This document shows, in pieces, positions 49,069 through 56,774 of a DNA stretch of 64,000 nt. The stretch is taken from positions 1,419,001-1,483,000 of the forward strand of contig NZ_QYUL01000002.1 of NCBI RefSeq assembly GCF_003590795.1, read 5' to 3'. The translations under genes were made by a program, and so were the position numbers. Under the pieces are notes generated by a model, which was not told the DNA's origin, searched no databases, and saw nothing but the letters and a program-made list of their open reading frames with translations. Source of the stretch: Azospirillum cavernae. Lineage in GTDB: Bacteria; Pseudomonadota; Alphaproteobacteria; Azospirillales; Azospirillaceae. Positions within the stretch are counted from its first letter, which is position 1. Each line of letters opens with the position of its first letter.

Positions 49069-49302
49069 ATGCCGAACAAGTCGGGTTTTCAGGACGCGCC
49101 GCCGGATGAAGGTTCGGCCTTTTCGCCGGAGCAGGAAAGCGCCATCCGCATCGTCGCCAACAACCTGCACCGCCTGAACGAGTCGGTCGTCAAGGCGGTT
49201 GAGGCTGGCGTGACGATCGAGCTGATGCGCACCGCCCGCTACCACAACGAGACCGGCAACTGGGGCGACCAGCTCACCCCGGTGATCCGCCCGGCCAAGT
49301 AA
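49069..49302 (+). CDS. Conserved-looking small hypothetical protein
   Basis: 77 residues from the ATG at 49069, with GGGAAGGA 8 bases upstream. A flexible N-terminus (MPNKSGFQDAPPDEGSAFSP) is followed by a probable helix (ESAIRIVANNLHRLNESVVK) and ends NWGDQLTPVIRPAK. It has no signal peptide or membrane segment. A bidirectional terminator lies 40 bases downstream. I do not recognise the family. The gene is supported by its ribosome binding site, helical pattern and terminator. Confidence 0.7.
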   Translation: MPNKSGFQDAPPDEGSAFSPEQESAIRIVANNLHRLNESVVKAVEAGVTIELMRTARYHNETGNWGDQLTPVIRPAK

Positions 49303-49342
49303 CGCCTGGTGATTTCGGCGCGGACGGTCTTTCCACCGCGCG

Positions 49343-49378
49343 AAAAAGGCCTTCACCCGCAGGGGTGAGGGCCTTTTT
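49343..49378. terminator. Bidirectional terminator
   Basis: aaaaaggccttcaccc (49343-49358) pairs with gggtgagggccttttt (49363-49378), with one wobble and A/T tracts on both sides. It serves the small 49069 gene and the convergent TorD-type gene. Confidence 0.9.
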
Positions 49379-49425
49379 CATGGGTGAACCGCCGTGAGGA
49401 GATCTTGGAGAAGCGCCCGGCCTGT

Positions 49426-50190
49426 TCAGGCGTCGCAGCCGCAGGTGCGCGGCAAGCGGCCTTCGGCCCAGCGGCGGCGGCGGGTGTCGGCGTTGTCGTC
49501 GTCGGGCGGGCGGGGCAGGCCACAGGCGGCCCCCAGCAGATCGCGCAGATGGTCGAGATGGGCGGTCGTGAGGATCGCGACCCCGGCGTAGAAGGGTTCG
49601 CGGCAGCGGGTCGCCACCCGGCTGCAAAAGGATGGGATCCAGCGCAAGGGATGCTGGTCGAGGAACAGGGTGGCGTCGGCGGCCTGCCCATTGTCCAGCA
49701 GGCTGGCGAGCAGCAGGATTTCCGACACCAGATGATCGGCGGTCAGCGCCGGATCGGCGGCGACGCCCGCGTGCTGGCGCCAACGCCGCAGGGTGGCGCC
49801 AAGGTCGGGCGGCGGCTGGCCGTCCTCCATCATCCAGGCGGATTCGGTCGGGCAGGCGCGGTAAACGTCGGTTTGATAAATGGCGGTGTGGTCGGCGCGC
49901 AGCGGGTCAGCCGACTCCTCGGTGATCGGGTCGGGCAGGTCGCTGACCATCTCGTCGAGCAGGGCGATGGCCTGGGCGGCGTCGTCGCGGTCCAGATGCA
50001 GGCCGGATTCGGCGCGCAAGGGGGCGGCGCGCAGGGCGTTCAGGAACGCGACCGTCGGCTCTTCGGCGTGAAAGCGGGCGATGCGCCGCAACCCCGCCGC
50101 CGCTTGGGCGAAGGGCGCCGCCGGGTTGATCAAAAGCTCGTCCGCGACGCGCGACCGTTCAGCGGGCCGCTCCAAAACCGATCCGTTCAC
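49426..50190 (-). CDS. TorD/DmsD-family molybdoenzyme chaperone
   Basis: A 254-residue all-helical protein resembling TorD-type chaperones, which hold the twin-arginine signal of molybdopterin oxidoreductases during cofactor insertion. The segment LRADHTAIYQTDVYRACPTE, followed by SAWMMEDGQPPPDLGATLRR, corresponds to the family's aspartate/tyrosine core and PPYES-like stretch. A conserved helix ADPALTADHLVSEILLLASL follows. The start is the GTG at 50190, with GGGAGGAAGAGC directly before it; the frame stays open upstream but without such a site. The C-terminus ends in Cys-Gly-Cys. No molybdoenzyme gene lies within the window, so the client is unknown. Confidence 0.75.
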   Translation of the reverse strand: MNGSVLERPAERSRVADELLINPAAPFAQAAAGLRRIARFHAEEPTVAFLNALRAAPLRAESGLHLDRDDAAQAIALLDEMVSDLPDPITEESADPLRADHTAIYQTDVYRACPTESAWMMEDGQPPPDLGATLRRWRQHAGVAADPALTADHLVSEILLLASLLDNGQAADATLFLDQHPLRWIPSFCSRVATRCREPFYAGVAILTTAHLDHLRDLLGAACGLPRPPDDDNADTRRRRWAEGRLPRTCGCDA

Positions 50191-50467
50191 GCTCTTCCTC
50201 CCGGCGCCCGCGTCGGGGTTGAACCGACGGCGGGCTGCATGAGAACGCAGCACACATGTTTGGCGTGTTCTTTTTTTGTGGGTCGTTCCGCTGACGATGC
50301 GTGAGACGACCATATTGGATCGTTGTACTACCAGCAGGACGGCGTCCGGGTCAACGCGGGCGAAGGCCGCAGGACGATGAAAAACCGCCCATGGTTGCAT
50401 TGTCAGGTTGACTGGGCTTTGCTGGCTGACGCACGCCCAATCCAATTCCTCCTCGCAGGAGCTTTTC

Positions 50468-50857
50468 ATGCCCTTGACGCCCATCGAGCACGCCGACGCC
50501 AGCCCAGAGGTGCGCGCCGTTTACGACGACATCAAGGCGACGCGCAACGTCCCGGACGTCAACAATTTCTGGAAAATGACGGCCCATCACCCGGCGACGC
50601 TGGCCCGCACCTGGGAGAGTTTGAAAGAGGTGATGGCGCCGGGCGCGCTCGACCCGCTGGTCAAGGAGATGATCTTCGTCGCCGTCAGCGTCACCAACGG
50701 CTGCGCCTATTGCATCCGCTCGCACGAGGCGGCGGCGCGCAAGCTGGGCATGACCGACGCCCAGTTTGGCGAGCTGCTGGCCGTGGTCGGCATGGCCAAC
50801 GAAACCAACCGGCTCGCCCACGGCTATCAGGTTGAGTTGGACGAACGGCTGAAATAG
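50468..50857 (+). CDS. Carboxymuconolactone decarboxylase/AhpD-family protein
   Basis: A 129-residue helical protein with the AhpD redox core NGCAYCIRSHEAAARKLG: C79, C82 and H86 form the CxxCxxxH motif of alkylhydroperoxidases. This suggests peroxidase activity against organic peroxides, with a thioredoxin or lipoyl partner. The ATG at 50468 has AGGAG 6 bases upstream. The 277 bases before it (50191-50467) hold no recognisable gene, only a T7 tract at 50271-50277. The minus-strand gene 50858-51121 abuts its stop. Confidence 0.9.
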   Translation: MPLTPIEHADASPEVRAVYDDIKATRNVPDVNNFWKMTAHHPATLARTWESLKEVMAPGALDPLVKEMIFVAVSVTNGCAYCIRSHEAAARKLGMTDAQFGELLAVVGMANETNRLAHGYQVELDERLK

Positions 50858-51121
50858 TCACGCGCTGGCCAGCGGCGCCGACAGACGGCGCTGCGCCATG
50901 CCGTTCACAAGGTCGCTGCGCACCGTGTAGTGGGCCTTGCTGCGGATGTCGCCGATGTCCTCGCTGGAAATCCGTTCGATCCGCACCTCGACGTCCCAGC
51001 CCAGCTTGCCCCAGGCGTTGCGGATGCGGTGGGCGAGTTCGCGCGCGCCCTGTTCGGAAAAGCTGTCGAGATGGCCACGGGTGGGGCCGGGGAAAAAGCG
51101 GGGGTGGGTTTTGTGGCGCAT
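50858..51121 (-). CDS. Small hypothetical protein under the S24 repressor site
   Basis: 87 residues from the ATG at 51121, with AGGGAG 6 bases upstream. A basic start (MRHKTHPRFFPGPTRGHLDS) precedes a likely alpha/beta fold (LAHRIRNAWGKLGWDVEVRI, YTVRSDLVNGM). It has no recognised domain. Its upstream region carries a copy of the AAAAGTCCAA site shared with the CI/Cro-like pair, so it may be a target of that regulator. Confidence 0.65.
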   Translation of the reverse strand: MRHKTHPRFFPGPTRGHLDSFSEQGARELAHRIRNAWGKLGWDVEVRIERISSEDIGDIRSKAHYTVRSDLVNGMAQRRLSAPLASA

Positions 51122-51201
51122 GGATGGCTCCCTGTCGCGCGGTCCCGGCGTCCGTCCGGGGCGGCGAGCGGGCCGGTGGCCCGCTCTGCGACTAGGATTA
51201 A

Positions 51202-51217
51202 TCCAAATTGGACTTTT
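51202..51217 (-). promoter_or_regulatory. Putative S24-repressor site C
   Basis: On the minus strand this reads AAAAGTCCAATTTGGA: the AAAAGTCCAA core of sites A and B fused to a TCCAATTTGGA palindrome. It lies about 80 bases upstream of the 87-residue gene and just past the stop of the repressor gene. The function is inferred from the repetition only. Confidence 0.5.
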
Positions 51218-51252
51218 AAATCCAGAAAATCCCTATACCAAAAAGGTATCCA

Positions 51253-51954
51253 TCAGGGTTCCTGAAGGCCGACCACGGTGTGGATGGTGTCGAGATCCGC
51301 GTTGTCCACGGTGAACTCGCGGTCGTCGGGCTGGTATTCGCGCAACACCACCCCCTCGGGCGCGCGGCGGACGAACTCCTTGACCAACACCGCCTTGCTG
51401 CGCTTGACCACCACCACCCCGGCCCCGGCGGCGGGCGGCTTGTGCGGGTTGACGTGCAGAAGCTGGGCCGGGCGGAAGCGCGGCATCATCGATTCGCCGA
51501 CCACATACATGGCGTAGGGATCGCGGGCGTTTTTCAGATAGTCGGGCTTGGCCACCCAATCGATGGGGCCATCCTCCAGAAACATTTCCTGATCCACCCC
51601 GCCACGGGCGGCGGCGCGCACCGGCATCGGTTCGGCCACCCCGCCGGGTGTTCCGCCATAGGAGGCGGTGGGCGTCGGCGGCGCGCGCAGCAGGGGCGGC
51701 GGCGAAGTTCGGCGGGTGGGCGGGCGCGAGACCGGCGCGGCGGCTGGCTCCATCGCGGCGGAATCGGCGTCCAGCCCCAGCAGGCTGGTCGGCTCCACGC
51801 CCAAGGGACGCGCCAGCTTGACCGCCCAATCGACGGTCATCTTGCGCTGGCCGGTTTCCAGCTTGTTGATTTGCGGCTGCGAGGTTCCCGCCAGCTCGGC
51901 CAGTCTCTCCTGGCTCAGCCCGGCGGCCTGCCGCAATGCGCGGAGTGTGGACAT
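51253..51954 (-). CDS. XRE-family repressor with S24 (LexA/CI-like) peptidase domain
   Basis: A 233-residue CI-type regulator. The N-terminal HTH (LRQAAGLSQERLAELAGTSQ then PQINKLETGQRK) spans residues 5-38. A Pro/Thr-rich linker (70-115) leads to the S24 domain with catalytic S155 in VVGESMMPRF and K192 in KAVLVKEF. Their 37-residue spacing equals that of LexA. No clear Ala-Gly or Cys-Gly cleavage site is seen in the linker, so RecA-driven self-cleavage is doubtful. The ATG at 51954 is preferred to a TTG at 51990. It is divergent from a Cro-like gene, with two identical 13-bp sites between them. No phage genes surround it. Confidence 0.9.
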   Translation of the reverse strand: MSTLRALRQAAGLSQERLAELAGTSQPQINKLETGQRKMTVDWAVKLARPLGVEPTSLLGLDADSAAMEPAAAPVSRPPTRRTSPPPLLRAPPTPTASYGGTPGGVAEPMPVRAAARGGVDQEMFLEDGPIDWVAKPDYLKNARDPYAMYVVGESMMPRFRPAQLLHVNPHKPPAAGAGVVVVKRSKAVLVKEFVRRAPEGVVLREYQPDDREFTVDNADLDTIHTVVGLQEP

Positions 51955-51977
51955 GCCGTTCTCATACCAGATCGGTT

Positions 51978-52027
51978 TGAAAAAGTCCAATATGCCGCGC
52001 TCAGGCGGCTTGCGTGAAAAAGTCCAA
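51978..52027. promoter_or_regulatory. Divergent operator region with two identical 13-bp sites
   Basis: TGAAAAAGTCCAA occurs at 51978-51990 and again at 52015-52027, 37 bases apart. One site is close to each divergent start (repressor ATG at 51954, Cro-like ATG at 52048). A 10-base core recurs at 51208-51217. This is the pattern expected of a CI/Cro-type switch. Confidence 0.65.
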
Positions 52028-52047
52028 ATGGGTTAAACCGTTGCGGT

Positions 52048-52278
52048 ATGACGCTCGACGATTGGCTCGCCCGCACCGCCACCAAGGAAGACTCCTTCGC
52101 CGCCAGCATCGGCGCCAGCCAGGCGGCGGTGAACCGTTACCGCCATGGCCGCCGCATGCCGCGCCCGGCGGTGATGGCCCGCATCGTGGCGGCCACCGGC
52201 GGCGCGGTGACGGCCAACGACTTCCACGGGCTGTCGGAGGCCCCGCCAAAGCCCTCCGCAGGGGCGGCGGGGTTGTAA
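52048..52278 (+). CDS. Cro-like helix-turn-helix protein
   Basis: 76 residues starting MTLDDWLARTATKEDSFAAS. An HTH is visible: FAASIGASQAAVNRYRHGRR, followed by MPRPAVMARIVAATGGAVTA, resembling small Cro/YdaS-type phage regulators common in alphaproteobacteria. It is divergent from the S24 repressor with shared sites in the 93-base gap. The C-terminus is Pro/Ala-rich and may be flexible. Confidence 0.8.
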   Translation: MTLDDWLARTATKEDSFAASIGASQAAVNRYRHGRRMPRPAVMARIVAATGGAVTANDFHGLSEAPPKPSAGAAGL

Positions 52279-52396
52279 GGCTGGATGGCGCTCGGCAAGC
52301 GCGCGACGGGCTTGGCGAATTGGGCGGTAAGGACGCCGACGTGACGCTGGTTTGTGTCGGGGCGGTGCGGATCGCGCGGCGCGGACCCAGACATGG

Positions 52397-52430
52397 AAAA
52401 GGCCCTTCAGATCGCTCTGAAGGGCCTTTT
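52397..52430. terminator. Terminator downstream of tRNA-Pro and the Cro-like gene
   Basis: aaaaggcccttcag (52397-52410) pairs perfectly with 52417-52430 around ATCGCT, with A and T runs at the ends. It can serve the minus-strand tRNA-Pro and the plus-strand Cro-like gene. Confidence 0.9.
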
Positions 52431-52434
52431 CAAC

Positions 52435-52511
52435 TGGTCGGAGTGAGAGGATTCGAACCTCCGGCCCCTGCCTCCCGAAAGCAGTGCTCTACCAGGCTGA
52501 GCTACACTCCG
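52435..52511 (-). tRNA. tRNA-Pro (anticodon CGG)
   Basis: A 77-base tRNA on the minus strand: acceptor CGGAGTG/CACTCCG, anticodon loop TTCGGGA with CGG, T arm GGTTCGAATCC, discriminator A and an encoded CCA. It is followed by a strong terminator 5 bases downstream. The 3' end of a tRNA beside a CI/Cro pair is a typical phage attachment setting, but no integrase is seen. Confidence 0.95.
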
Positions 52512-52618
52512 TTCAGGTCCGGCGGGCGGTGACGTCCGCCGGTGGGACGGGTATATAGACGGGCTGGACCCGGGGCGCAACGCAAAAAAGCGTCACACGG
52601 CGAAAAAATATGCGTGCC

Positions 52619-53647
52619 TCAGAAATCCCGGTCGATCACGAAATCAATGACTTCCAGCATGGCGCGCTTGATCGGGCTGTCGGGGAAGGGGGCGAGGTTG
52701 GCGCGGGCCAGGGCGCCATAGTGGCGGGCGCGCTCCACCGTTTCGGCCAGCGCGTTGTGCTTGGCCATCAGCGTTTGGGCGTGCTCCAGATCGCCGTCGG
52801 CCTGCTCCAGCTCCTCCATGGTCCGATGCCAGAAGGCTTTCTCGGCCTCGTCGGCCCGGCTGATCGACAGCACGACGGGCAGGGTCAGCTTGCCCTCGCG
52901 GAAATCGTCGCCGACCGTCTTGCCCAGCGTCGCCTGAAGCGCGGAGTAGTCCAGCACGTCGTCCACCAGTTGGAAGGCGATGCCCAGATTCATGCCGTAA
53001 TCATAGAGCGCCTGCGCTTCGGCCTCCGGCCGGTCCGCGACGACGGCGCCGACGCGGCAGGCGGCGGCGAACAGCTCGGCGGTCTTGCCCTTGATGACCT
53101 CCAGATAGGCCTCTTCGGTCGTCTCGGTGTCGTTGGTGGTGCGCAGTTGCAGCACCTCGCCCTCGGCGATGACGGCGGACGCGCGGGACAGGATGCGCAG
53201 CACGTCCAGCGACCCGACCCGCACCATCATCTCGAAGGAGCGGGAAAACAGGAAATCGCCGACCAGCACGCTGGCCTTGTTGCCGAACACCGCGTTGGCC
53301 GAGGCCAGACCGCGCCGCAGGTCGCTTTCGTCCACCACGTCGTCGTGCAGCAGGGTGGCGCTGTGGATGAACTCCACCACCGCCGCCAGCAGCCGATGCT
53401 TGTCGCCGGAATAGCCGCACAGATTGGCGGCGGCCAGCGTCAGAACCGGGCGCAGCCGTTTGCCGCCCGCCGCGATCAGATAACCGGCGAGCTGGGGGAT
53501 CAGCTCCACCGACGACTGCATGTTTTGGATGATGATCTCGTTGACGGCGCTCAGGTCTTCAGCCACCAGAGCGGTGAGGTCATCGAGCGGGGTGGACGTG
53601 CGCCGGTTCGGCTCGAGATTGGTCACGACCGCCAAGGTCGACTCCAC
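52619..53647 (-). CDS. ispB: Polyprenyl (probably deca/octaprenyl) diphosphate synthase
   Basis: A 342-residue trans-prenyltransferase that builds the quinone side chain from FPP and IPP. The first Asp-rich motif is LLHDDVVDESDLRRG (DDVVD at 102-106) and the second is FQLVDDVLDY (229-233). The conserved GGKRLRP lies at residue 61. Alphaproteobacteria usually make ubiquinone-10, so a decaprenyl product is likely. The start is probably the GTG at 53647. It is divergent from the DUF2007 gene, a neighbourhood I recall as common in this class. Confidence 0.93.
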   Translation of the reverse strand: MESTLAVVTNLEPNRRTSTPLDDLTALVAEDLSAVNEIIIQNMQSSVELIPQLAGYLIAAGGKRLRPVLTLAAANLCGYSGDKHRLLAAVVEFIHSATLLHDDVVDESDLRRGLASANAVFGNKASVLVGDFLFSRSFEMMVRVGSLDVLRILSRASAVIAEGEVLQLRTTNDTETTEEAYLEVIKGKTAELFAAACRVGAVVADRPEAEAQALYDYGMNLGIAFQLVDDVLDYSALQATLGKTVGDDFREGKLTLPVVLSISRADEAEKAFWHRTMEELEQADGDLEHAQTLMAKHNALAETVERARHYGALARANLAPFPDSPIKRAMLEVIDFVIDRDF

Positions 53648-53736
53648 AGGTGATTGACGCCAGGAATTGCGGTAGGGAGCATAACGGCCTAGCCTTCTTG
53701 GTCAAGCCCGCAGGGGCGTTGTGAACGTGTCGGACC

Positions 53737-53943
53737 ATGAGAGAATTGCTGCGCGCCACCGATCCGGTCCGATTGTCCTGGTTGATCGCCCTGTTGGCCG
53801 ACGCCGGGATCGAGGCTGTGCTGTTCGACGCCCACACCAGCGTGTTGGAGGGTTCCATCGGCGCCATCCCCCAACGGCTGATGGTGGATGAGGAGGACAG
53901 CGCCCAAGCCTTCCGTGTTTTGTGCGAGGCGGGTGAGGCGTGA
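53737..53943 (+). CDS. DUF2007-family putative signal transducing protein
   Basis: 68 residues: MRELLRATDPVRLSWLIALL, then ADAGIEAVLFDAHTSVLEGS, with the acidic end VDEEDSAQAFRVLCEAGEA. This is the DUF2007 pattern (small alpha/beta protein related to the ACT/PII-like fold). The exact role is unknown. It overlaps the next gene by four bases (GTGA), so it is translated together with the methyltransferase. Confidence 0.85.
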   Translation: MRELLRATDPVRLSWLIALLADAGIEAVLFDAHTSVLEGSIGAIPQRLMVDEEDSAQAFRVLCEAGEA

Positions 53944-54704
53944 GCGGCGTGTCCCCTGGGCCGGAGCTTGAGGCGGCGCCCTGCGATTTCCTGCTGAACG
54001 GGCGGGTTCGGCTGGCCCAGCCGGAGGGCGGCTACCGCGCCGCCATCGACCCGGTGTTTCTGGCGGCGATCACCGACGCGCGGGACGGCGACCGCGTGCT
54101 GGACGTCGGGACCGGCACCGGGGCTGCGGCGTTGTGTCTCGCCGCGCGGGTGGCGGGCGCGTTGGTGGTCGGGCTGGAGCAGCGGGCCGACGCGGCGGCC
54201 TTCGCCCGGCGCAACGCCGCCCTGAACGGTCTGGCCGAGCGGGTGCGGGTGGTGGAGGGCGATTTGCTGGCGCCGCCGCCGGAGCTGCGCCCCGGCTCCT
54301 TCGACCGGGTCATGATGAATCCGCCCTATCTGCGGGCCGACGGCGCGAGTCCGCCGCCCGACCCCTGGAAGGCGGCGGCGAATGTGGAGGGCGCGGCGCG
54401 GCTGCCCGACTGGCTGCGCTTCGCCGACGCCATGCTGAAGCCGCGCGGGATGGTGACGCTGGTTCACCGCGCCGACCGGATCGACGACATTTTCGACGCG
54501 CTGCGTGGGCGCTTTGGCGGGCTGGTCCTCGTGCCGCTGTGGCCGAAGGCCGGGCAAGAGGCCAAGCGCGTGCTGGTCGCCGCGCGCAAGGGCGCGCGCA
54601 CCCCCGCCCGGTTGACGGCGGGCGTCACCGTGCACGGGGCCGACGGCGCCTACACCGCCGAAGCGGAGCGAATTTTGCGCGGGGCGGGCGCGTTGGCGCT
54701 TTGA
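53940..54704 (+). CDS. tRNA1(Val) adenine-N6 methyltransferase family (TrmN6/YfiC-like)
   Basis: A 254-residue class I SAM methyltransferase. Motif I is VLDVGTGTGAAALCLAARVA and the N6-adenine catalytic motif NPPY is in RVMMNPPYLRADGASPP. The N-terminal FLLNGRVRLAQPEGGYRAAI matches the YfiC/TrmN6 substrate block, which modifies A37 of tRNA1-Val in E. coli. The start is a GTG overlapping the DUF2007 stop. The S49 peptidase follows after 32 bases. Confidence 0.87.
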   Translation: MSGVSPGPELEAAPCDFLLNGRVRLAQPEGGYRAAIDPVFLAAITDARDGDRVLDVGTGTGAAALCLAARVAGALVVGLEQRADAAAFARRNAALNGLAERVRVVEGDLLAPPPELRPGSFDRVMMNPPYLRADGASPPPDPWKAAANVEGAARLPDWLRFADAMLKPRGMVTLVHRADRIDDIFDALRGRFGGLVLVPLWPKAGQEAKRVLVAARKGARTPARLTAGVTVHGADGAYTAEAERILRGAGALAL

Positions 54705-54736
54705 CAGAGCGGCGGCGGCACCCCATCTGTCGCGGC

Positions 54737-55624
54737 ATGAGCCTGCATTCCCTGTTGAAGAAACTCCCCTTCGGCCCCTGGCGCAACGCCGGGCCGCTGG
54801 TGTCCGTGGTCCGGCTGTCCGGGGTGATCGGCGCGGGCGGGGCGTTCCGCCCCGGCCTGACGTTGGCCGCCCTCGCCCCGCTGCTGGAGCGCGCCTTCGC
54901 GCCCAAGGAGCAGGCGGCGGTCGCGCTGATCGTCAACTCGCCGGGCGGGTCGCCGGTGCAGTCGGCCTTGATCGCCAAGCGCATTCGCGATCTGGCCGAG
55001 GAAAAGAAGCTGCCCGTCTTCGCCTTTTGCGAGGATGCGGCGGCGTCCGGCGGCTATTGGCTGGCCTGCGCGGCGGATGAGATTTGGGCGGACGAAAGCT
55101 CGGTGCTGGGATCCATCGGCGTGGTCTCGTCGGGGTTCGGCCTGCATGACTTCATCGCCCGGCATGGCGTGGAGCGGCGGCTTTACACCGCCGGGGAGAA
55201 CAAGGTTCTGCTCGACCCCTTTTCGCCGGAGCGGGCGGACGGAGTCGCCCATCTGAAATCCTTGCAGGCCGACGTCCACGACGCCTTCAAGGCGCTGGTC
55301 CGCGCCCGGCGCGGCGCTCGACTGACCGGCGCGGAGGAGGAGATTTTCTCCGGCGCCTTCTGGGCCGGGCGCAAGGCGAAGGAGTTGGGCTTGATCGACG
55401 GGTTGGGCGATCTGCGCGGCGTGCTGCGCGGGCGTTTCGGCGAGAAGGTCCGGTTGCGGGTGGTGGAGGCGGAGCGCGGCTGGTTCCGCGACAAGCTGGG
55501 CTTCCGCGCCGCGCTGCCCGGCGCGGGCATGGCCGACGCGGGCGCGGTTCTGGCCGAAGCCTTGCCGTCGGCGGCGGTCGCGGCGGTGGAAGAACGTCTG
55601 TTGTGGTCGCGTTTGGGGCTGTAG
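54737..55624 (+). CDS. S49-family signal peptide peptidase (SppA/SohB-like)
   Basis: A 295-residue serine protease of the SppA family without the N-terminal membrane helix of E. coli SppA. It has the catalytic serine S104 in DAAASGGYWLACAADEI and the probable catalytic lysine K156 in TAGENKVLLDPF. The substrate-cleft NSPGGSPVQS lies at 67-76. The start is the ATG at 54737; the frame is open far upstream, but only as an out-of-frame shadow of the methyltransferase. It probably clears residual signal peptides or damaged membrane proteins. It ends the DUF2007-methyltransferase-protease run. Confidence 0.92.
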   Translation: MSLHSLLKKLPFGPWRNAGPLVSVVRLSGVIGAGGAFRPGLTLAALAPLLERAFAPKEQAAVALIVNSPGGSPVQSALIAKRIRDLAEEKKLPVFAFCEDAAASGGYWLACAADEIWADESSVLGSIGVVSSGFGLHDFIARHGVERRLYTAGENKVLLDPFSPERADGVAHLKSLQADVHDAFKALVRARRGARLTGAEEEIFSGAFWAGRKAKELGLIDGLGDLRGVLRGRFGEKVRLRVVEAERGWFRDKLGFRAALPGAGMADAGAVLAEALPSAAVAAVEERLLWSRLGL

Positions 55625-55671
55625 CCGCCGCCTCGCTCCGCTCAACAGAGGCGTCGAGGCCGGTTGCCGCT

Positions 55672-55785
55672 TTGCCCCCTCCCTAACCCTCCCCCGCCTG
55701 TGGCGGGAGAGGGAACTCCGCTGAACGCCGACAAGGCTCAAGCCTCCCTCTCCCGCAACGCGGGGGAGGGTCGGGGAGGGGGCAA
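55672..55785. repeat. Long imperfect inverted repeat
   Basis: The left arm (55672-55714) and right arm (55745-55785) are near-complements of about 40 bases. Each itself contains a smaller cccccgc/gcggg hairpin. Both arms are built of ccctccct and ccctcccccgc blocks. The element lies in the 225-base gap between the S49 and TauE genes, which otherwise holds nothing. It looks like an intergenic palindromic (REP/BIME-like) element, probably present elsewhere in the genome. Confidence 0.75.
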
Positions 55786-55849
55786 GCGTTGCCGAACCTA
55801 CCGGCGCCGCATACAGTGCCGCTCCCGAGGGTTTGGGGGTGGCGGCGTC

Positions 55850-56662
55850 ATGGGCGGGGCTTTGATCTTTTTGGCCGGGGGCGCGGTGGGCGGCGTGACG
55901 CTCGGCGCGTTGGGGGTGGGGACGGCGTTGATCGCCGTGCCGCTGCTGACCCTGGTCTTGCCGTGGCTTGGCGTTCCGGCGGACGCCGCGCCGCTGACCG
56001 CGCTGGCGACCTCGATGGCGGTGGTGGCGGTGACGTCGGTCTCCTCGGTGCTGTCGCACCATCGGTTGGGCAACGTTCTGTGGCCGGTCTTCCGCGTCAC
56101 CATTCTCGCCAGCGTGACCGGAGTCGTGGTCGGCGCCGCCGTCGCCACCCATCTGCCCGCCGCCGCGCTGCGGCTGGTGGTGGGGGTGTTCCTGCTCTTC
56201 ACCGCGTGGCGGATGCTGACCGGCGGCGCGGGCAAGGCGTCGTCGTCGGTGGCGGTTGGGCCGTCGTCCGGCGCGGAGTCTCCGAACGTCTACCGGCTGG
56301 GCGGGGCGTTGATCGGGTTGGCGGGCAGCTTCATCGGGGCGGGCGGCGGCGTGCTGATGGTGCCGTTCCTCAGCGGACGCGGCCATCCGATGACGCGCGC
56401 GGTCGCCACCTCGACCGCCATCGGCCTGCCGGTGACGGTGGCCGGGGCGCTGCTCTACACCGCGCTTGGTCTGCGCGACGGCGTCGATCTGCCGGGGCAG
56501 ATCGGCTATCTGCATCTTCCCGCTTTGCTGGAAATCGGCGTGGCGAGCGCGCTGACCGCGCCGCTGGGGGCGAAGCTGTCCGCGCGCCTGCCGGGGCCGC
56601 TGTTGAAGCGGATCTTCGCCCTTCTGCTGATTCCCTTGGCCCTGAAGATCGCCGTTGGTTGA
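55850..56662 (+). CDS. TauE/SafE-family membrane transporter
   Basis: 270 residues with about eight hydrophobic segments. It is of the TauE/SafE (DUF81) type, proposed to export sulfonates or sulfite or take up organic acids. Two repeats are visible: LGALGVGTALIAVPLLTLVL and IGLAGSFIGAGGGVLMVPFL, the glycine-rich family signature. The ATG at 55850 is chosen; the frame runs on upstream through the inverted repeat without a start signal. Substrate unknown. Confidence 0.88.
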   Translation: MGGALIFLAGGAVGGVTLGALGVGTALIAVPLLTLVLPWLGVPADAAPLTALATSMAVVAVTSVSSVLSHHRLGNVLWPVFRVTILASVTGVVVGAAVATHLPAAALRLVVGVFLLFTAWRMLTGGAGKASSSVAVGPSSGAESPNVYRLGGALIGLAGSFIGAGGGVLMVPFLSGRGHPMTRAVATSTAIGLPVTVAGALLYTALGLRDGVDLPGQIGYLHLPALLEIGVASALTAPLGAKLSARLPGPLLKRIFALLLIPLALKIAVG

Positions 56663-56774
56663 CGGTGCTTGAGCTGACGGCGCTTGAAGTGTCGCGGGCG
56701 GGTCCGGCACAGTGCCGACGCCCCCAAGGGTTTTGTTGAGCGTTGCGGAGCCGCCAACCGTGCCGGATCAAAGC

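Noticed and set aside
50858..52511. A prophage at the S24/Cro pair
   Set aside because: There are no integrase, terminase, capsid or lysis genes, and the flanks are ordinary chromosomal genes.
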